A DNA stretch of 9,442 nucleotides, from NCBI GenBank assembly GCA_007280315.1, contig QYQC01000153.1, positions 1 to 9,442 of the forward strand, given 5' to 3'. Under the pieces are notes generated by a model, which saw only the letters and a program-made list of their open reading frames with translations, was not told the origin of the DNA and did no database searches. Below are positions 6,120 through 9,442 of this stretch, one piece after another (position 1 is the first letter of the stretch; the number at the start of each line of letters is the position of its first letter). Origin of the DNA: Betaproteobacteria bacterium. GTDB taxonomy: Bacteria; Pseudomonadota; Gammaproteobacteria; Burkholderiales; SG8-39. A program made the translations under genes and the position numbers.

Positions 6120-8129
6120 TCAGCGTTTCCCGGTGATTTCGGCGAAAAACGCCTTGCTCGAAGGCTTTCGGCCAAGGAATTTTCTTACCAGCACCTGCGC
6201 CGGCACCTGCCCGCCGTTGGCGAGGATGACATCGCGGAAACGATGTCCGACCTTGGGATTCATGATGTTGCTGCCGAACGCGGACAGCATGTCTAGCGCC
6301 AGCACCTCCGACCACATGTAGCCGTAGTAACCTGCAGCATAGCCGCCGGCGATGTGCCCGAAGTTGCCGGGAAGCTGCGTCCCTTCCACATACCCCAGCG
6401 GCGTCTCCGATTCCATGCGAATCCAGGTCGTCATCGCGTCGCCCGGAATTGGCCCGGCCAGGGCCATGTCGAACGCGGCGTATAGATGCTGGCGGCTGTA
6501 CTTGACGCCCGATCCGTACTTGCGCGCCTCGTCGAGCCGGCCGATCAGGTCGGGTCCCAATACCGGACAGCCCCCGCAGGACAGCCGCAGCAGCGCGATC
6601 GACTCCGCGCGTCGCGCCCATTCCTCAAACATCTGCGACGGCGCCTCGACGAAGTCGCGCATTACGTTGGTGCCGCCCTGCGGTTCATAGTCGGCGCGCG
6701 ACAGGACGCCGTGAAGCACGTGGCCCAGTTCGTGAAACAAGGTTCGGACCTCTTCGTGCGTCAGGCCCTTGCGGTCGAAGTTGGTAACCAGAACCGACAC
6801 CGGAGTGCGCCCGGCCTTCTTCGAAACGTTGCGTACGGGAAATGCGGCAGCATGCTTGTATTTGCCGTCGCGGGGAAAAAGGTCGAGATAAATGCCGGAC
6901 AGGAACTTACCGCTGCGCGCATCGAGCACATCGTAGTAGCGCACGTCTTCGTGCCATGTCGGCACACTTACCTGCTTGAACGTCACCCCATAGAGCCGGC
7001 TCGCCACGTTGAGCGCCCATTCGACGCTCGGGAGCGTCGGGAAATACGCGCGCAGCGCCTCCTCGTCGATCGCGAAGCGGGACTTGCGCAGTTTTTCCTG
7101 GTAGTAGGGCACGTCCCAGCGCCCGATGACAACCTCGGCAAGCGGCTTGCCCAGTGCCGTCGCCTTCAACGCGCGCAACTCCTCCACTTCGCGCTTCTCC
7201 AACTCGCGCACCGCGTCCTTCACGCCGTCGAGGAAGTCTAGGACATTTTCCGGCGTTTCCGCCATGCGCCGGCGGATCACGTAGTGCGCAAAGCTCGGCA
7301 GTCCGTAGAGTTTCGCCAATTCAAGGCGCAGGTGGGTGATCTCGTTCAGGATCACCAGATTGCGCTCGCCGCCGCGCCGCTGATAGCCGATGTAGTAGCG
7401 TTTGCGTGCGGCTTCATCGTCCGCGTTCGCCAGGAACGGGAGGAAATCCGGGTAATCGAAGCTGAGCAGATAGTTGCCTTGATCGTCGCGCTTTGCCTTT
7501 TCCAAATAGTCCTTGGGCATGCCGCGCAGCTCGTCCGGCGTGAAAGTCAGCCGCGTCTTGTTCTCGCGCACGTGGCGGCTGAACTCCTGGTTGAGTTCCT
7601 CCAACCGGTTGATGATCACCTTCGCGCGAGCACGCGCCTCGGTGCCGAGCGCGACACCGGTATCCTCGAACTCATCCAATAGGTCGCGCTTCAGCTTGCG
7701 TGCGTGAGGCGCGGTGGGCTTTACAGCAAGAAAACGCCGATACAGCGCCTCGCGTTGCATGAACTCAGTGCGCAGCGCCGTTCCTTGCAGAATGCATGCC
7801 TCCGCCGCGTCGCGGGCGGATTTGTCGACATGCACGCTTCCCAGCAGGTAGATCAGGTCGATAGCGCTATCTGCTTCTATCGACATCCGGTTCCAGGCAT
7901 CGATCGTATTGGCGGTGCTTACCTTGTCGAGCGGCAACGCTTCGATCTGGCTGACCTGTAGCTGCGCCTTGGCAATTGCGGCCGCGCACACCGATTTTAT
8001 TTCGGCGGCGTCGTACACCTGCAGCACTACCCGTGCCGACGGCGGACTTGACGCGCCCGCAAACGCTAGCGCAGACGTTCCCAAGAGCAGACTTCCGAGC
8101 AGGGTGCGCTTCAGTTTGGGGAAATTCAT
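6120..8129 (-). CDS. Secreted zinc-dependent oligopeptidase, M3 family (thimet oligopeptidase / OpdA / Dcp relatives)
   Basis: M3 metallopeptidases cut short peptides using one zinc ion. This protein has 669 aa, close to the usual 650-720. The zinc site is complete: HELGH at 466-470 (FHELGHVLHG), with Glu495 in DFVEAPSQMFEEW as third ligand, the same 29-residue spacing from the first His as in thimet oligopeptidase. Family motifs before and after it: IYLDLFPRDGKYKHAA, HIAGGYAAGYYGYMWSEV (substrate-side tyrosines) and RRFLGR-like FLGRKPSSKAFF near the end. The N-terminus MNFPKLKRTLLGSLLLGTSALAFAGAS is a good signal peptide with a likely cut after AFA (residue 24), so the mature enzyme should be periplasmic; the better-known E. 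coli members are cytosolic. Cys518 and Cys521 form a CxxC that could make a disulfide there. Start choice: ATG at 8129 has GGAG 5 nt upstream and begins the signal peptide; an in-frame ATG at 8288 would bury it behind 53 extra residues. Located between binding-protein and permease genes. Confidence 0.93.
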   Translation of the reverse strand: MNFPKLKRTLLGSLLLGTSALAFAGASSPPSARVVLQVYDAAEIKSVCAAAIAKAQLQVSQIEALPLDKVSTANTIDAWNRMSIEADSAIDLIYLLGSVHVDKSARDAAEACILQGTALRTEFMQREALYRRFLAVKPTAPHARKLKRDLLDEFEDTGVALGTEARARAKVIINRLEELNQEFSRHVRENKTRLTFTPDELRGMPKDYLEKAKRDDQGNYLLSFDYPDFLPFLANADDEAARKRYYIGYQRRGGERNLVILNEITHLRLELAKLYGLPSFAHYVIRRRMAETPENVLDFLDGVKDAVRELEKREVEELRALKATALGKPLAEVVIGRWDVPYYQEKLRKSRFAIDEEALRAYFPTLPSVEWALNVASRLYGVTFKQVSVPTWHEDVRYYDVLDARSGKFLSGIYLDLFPRDGKYKHAAAFPVRNVSKKAGRTPVSVLVTNFDRKGLTHEEVRTLFHELGHVLHGVLSRADYEPQGGTNVMRDFVEAPSQMFEEWARRAESIALLRLSCGGCPVLGPDLIGRLDEARKYGSGVKYSRQHLYAAFDMALAGPIPGDAMTTWIRMESETPLGYVEGTQLPGNFGHIAGGYAAGYYGYMWSEVLALDMLSAFGSNIMNPKVGHRFRDVILANGGQVPAQVLVRKFLGRKPSSKAFFAEITGKR

Positions 8130-8134
8130 GCACT

Positions 8135-8138
8135 CTCC
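8135..8138 (-). promoter_or_regulatory. Ribosome-binding site that fixes the peptidase start
   Basis: GGAG on the - strand (8138-8135), 5 nt before ATG 8129. It supports translation beginning at the signal peptide and not at the in-frame ATG 8288, which overlaps the binding-protein stop codon. Confidence 0.6.
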
Positions 8139-8217
8139 ATCTGGTGGGAAGACCGGGTTGCGCCAATTGCGAAACCGGTGAATCTTAACAAAATCCATGG
8201 GTTCACAGGCGCCATTC

Positions 8218-8243
8218 GCTGGCGTTGCGCGAACCGCGCCAGC
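8218..8243. repeat. Intercistronic hairpin between binding-protein and peptidase genes
   Basis: GCTGGCG (8218-8224) and CGCCAGC (8237-8243) form a 7-bp stem. The 12-nt loop contains a competing GCGCG/CGCGC pairing, so two alternative folds are possible. It sits in the 158-nt gap (8130-8287), the longest within the operon. No U-run follows, so full termination is unlikely. A role in setting a high binding-protein to downstream-gene ratio, through RNA stabilisation or attenuation, is inference. Confidence 0.35.
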
Positions 8244-8287
8244 AACCAGCGCTTTCGCCGCACATTGCGATGCAGCAGTGGCGAGCA

Positions 8288-9442
8288 TCAGCGCGTGAAA
8301 GCACGCTGCTTCTCCAGATCCACGTCAACATAGCGCAACACCGATCGCATCGTCGGATGCGGCTTGTATCCGGTGACCCAGGGCTGCGCCAGATGGGTCT
8401 CGATCCGATAAATGCCCAATTTCCAAGGTGCGTAGGCCACTGCGAGCCGCGACAGCTCGTGATACAGCCGGTTGCGTTCCGGCGAATCAGGCAGCTTTTT
8501 GGCGTGGCGGTAGATGCGGTCATAGGCCTCGAGGCTGAAGCGCGAATCGTTGCTCTGGCCGGCGTTGGGCCCGTAGAGCAGCTGCAGGAAATTGTCGGCA
8601 TCCGGTATGTTGGCGAGCCAGCCTATTGTGCGCATCTGCAATTTGCCGAGCTGGCCCGCCTTCAGCAGATCGGGCCAGGTGGACTTGCGAAAAGTGAGGC
8701 GAATGCCGATGGCGTCCATCGATCGCTTCCATAATTCGTCGTACTGTCGATCGAGCAGCGTCGGCGTCGAGGCATACTCAATGGAAAGCGCGCTGCCGTC
8801 AGGACGCTCGCGGTAGCCGTCGCCGTCGCGATCGATATAACCGAACAGATCGAGCAGGGCCTTGGCGCGTGCCGGGTCATAGCCATTCATGGGATTGCGG
8901 AATTCCGGGTCGAAGCCGGCGACACCCGGCCCGATCGGCTGCTCCGCCGGAACAGCCTCGCGCTTGCGTATCACCGCGATCTCGGCGTCGCGATCGTAGC
9001 CGAAGGAGATAGCACGCCGCAGCGCGATTTTCTCCGCGGTATAGCCGCCGACCACCGGGTCCTCCATGTTGAAAACGGTAAAGAACAGCGACGGCTCGTG
9101 TCCGCGGTGCGCTGAAATACCGCGCTTGGCCAGATTCGGCGCAAGGTTGCCGTTGGGCACTGCCAGGTTGACGTATTCATTGGGCACGCGCTCGAGAATG
9201 TCCAGTTCACCGTTCACAAACGCCAGCCAGCGCGGTTGCGATTCCTCGACGACGACGTACTCGATGCGCCCTATGAGGGGCAGCAGCTTGCCGCGGTTCC
9301 GCGCGTATATCGCCTGGGATTGCGCATCGTCGCCCGGCTCGGCCTCGTAGCGCAGGGTACGAAATCCCGGATTGGCTTCGAGCACTATTTTGCTGGCCCG
9401 CTTCCATTCGCCAATACGGAACGGACCGGTACCGACCGGATG
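8288..9442 (-). CDS. Periplasmic solute-binding protein, family 5 (peptide/nickel type), C-terminal part, 5' end cut by window
   Basis: Family 5 binding proteins capture peptides (or nickel or sugars) in the periplasm and deliver them to the two permeases. The frame is open to the window edge and reads HPVGTGPFRIGEWKRASKIVLEANPGF, a hallmark family segment (VGTGPY...W..G..I.LEAN), so the GTG at 9385 is internal. 384 residues are visible of roughly 500-620; the signal peptide and N-terminal lobe are missing. Other typical parts: FNMEDPVVG...ALRRAISFGYDRDAEI (the lid region usually reading DR-residues after alr.Ai), the YDPARAKALLDLFGY segment, and YIDRDGDGYRERPDG, an acidic DxDxDG loop common in this family and resembling a calcium-binding loop. 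GWLANIPDADNFLQLLYGPNAGQSNDSRFS matches the usual GW..D.P.P..fl..l......sN..r. pattern. It is the most upstream operon gene seen; its promoter lies beyond the window. Confidence 0.93.
   Translation of the reverse strand, partial: HPVGTGPFRIGEWKRASKIVLEANPGFRTLRYEAEPGDDAQSQAIYARNRGKLLPLIGRIEYVVVEESQPRWLAFVNGELDILERVPNEYVNLAVPNGNLAPNLAKRGISAHRGHEPSLFFTVFNMEDPVVGGYTAEKIALRRAISFGYDRDAEIAVIRKREAVPAEQPIGPGVAGFDPEFRNPMNGYDPARAKALLDLFGYIDRDGDGYRERPDGSALSIEYASTPTLLDRQYDELWKRSMDAIGIRLTFRKSTWPDLLKAGQLGKLQMRTIGWLANIPDADNFLQLLYGPNAGQSNDSRFSLEAYDRIYRHAKKLPDSPERNRLYHELSRLAVAYAPWKLGIYRIETHLAQPWVTGYKPHPTMRSVLRYVDVDLEKQRAFTR

Noticed and set aside
8130..8287. Internal promoter upstream of the peptidase gene
   Set aside because: A TTGTTA-like hexamer exists on the - strand near 8190, but no acceptable -10 box follows at the right spacing.
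8130..8288. 53-residue N-terminal extension of the peptidase as the real start
   Set aside because: It would bury a good signal peptide and bypass a clear ribosome-binding site. Kept only as a possible alternative start in the findings.
1..9442. CRISPR array, tRNA or rRNA genes, insertion sequences, phage or toxin-antitoxin genes
   Set aside because: No regularly spaced direct repeats, no cloverleaf-like segments noticed, and no transposase, integrase or toxin motifs in any frame examined.

Overview
This 9.4 kb, GC-rich window looks like an ordinary chromosomal stretch of a Gram-negative proteobacterium. It is most likely a betaproteobacterium or a close relative. The reasons are the gloB-mltD neighbourhood, a lipoprotein murein transglycosylase, and a signal-peptide-bearing M3 oligopeptidase of a type I associate with that group. 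The taxonomy is inference from gene content only.

Layout. (1) Positions 1-425, + strand: the C-terminal half of glyoxalase II (gloB), cut by the window edge. (2) Positions 426-543: a short spacer with a good sigma70-type promoter (TTGACC, 17 bp, TATCAT) for mltD. (3) Positions 544-2058, + strand: a MltD-type membrane-bound lytic transglycosylase with lipoprotein signal, SLT domain, two LysM repeats and a basic tail. (4) Positions 2059-2339: a convergent intergenic region that is unusually dense in inverted repeats. It includes two 51-nt hairpins of identical architecture (22-bp stem, 7-nt loop) whose 19-nt tips are near-identical inverted copies of each other, a REP/BIME-like arrangement. (5) Positions 2340-9442, all - strand: a peptide-type ABC importer operon. 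In order of transcription it encodes the solute-binding protein (N-terminus beyond the window), a secreted M3 zinc oligopeptidase, a DppB-type permease, a DppC-type permease with an enlarged periplasmic loop, and a fused two-domain ATPase.

How the genes work together. The - strand genes form a complete binding-protein-dependent importer: a binding protein, two permeases and both ATPase domains on one polypeptide. A peptidase is inserted between the binding protein and the first permease. Because the peptidase has a cleavable signal peptide and an intact HExxH...E zinc site, the simplest reading is periplasmic trimming of peptides coupled to uptake. gloB (methylglyoxal detoxification) and mltD (cell-wall turnover) are housekeeping genes with no obvious functional link to the importer.

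No tRNA, rRNA, CRISPR array, insertion sequence or phage gene was seen. The least explained parts are the hairpin cluster at 2059-2300, an 11-codon mini-ORF tightly coupled to the second permease, and the 158-nt structured gap between the binding protein and the peptidase.
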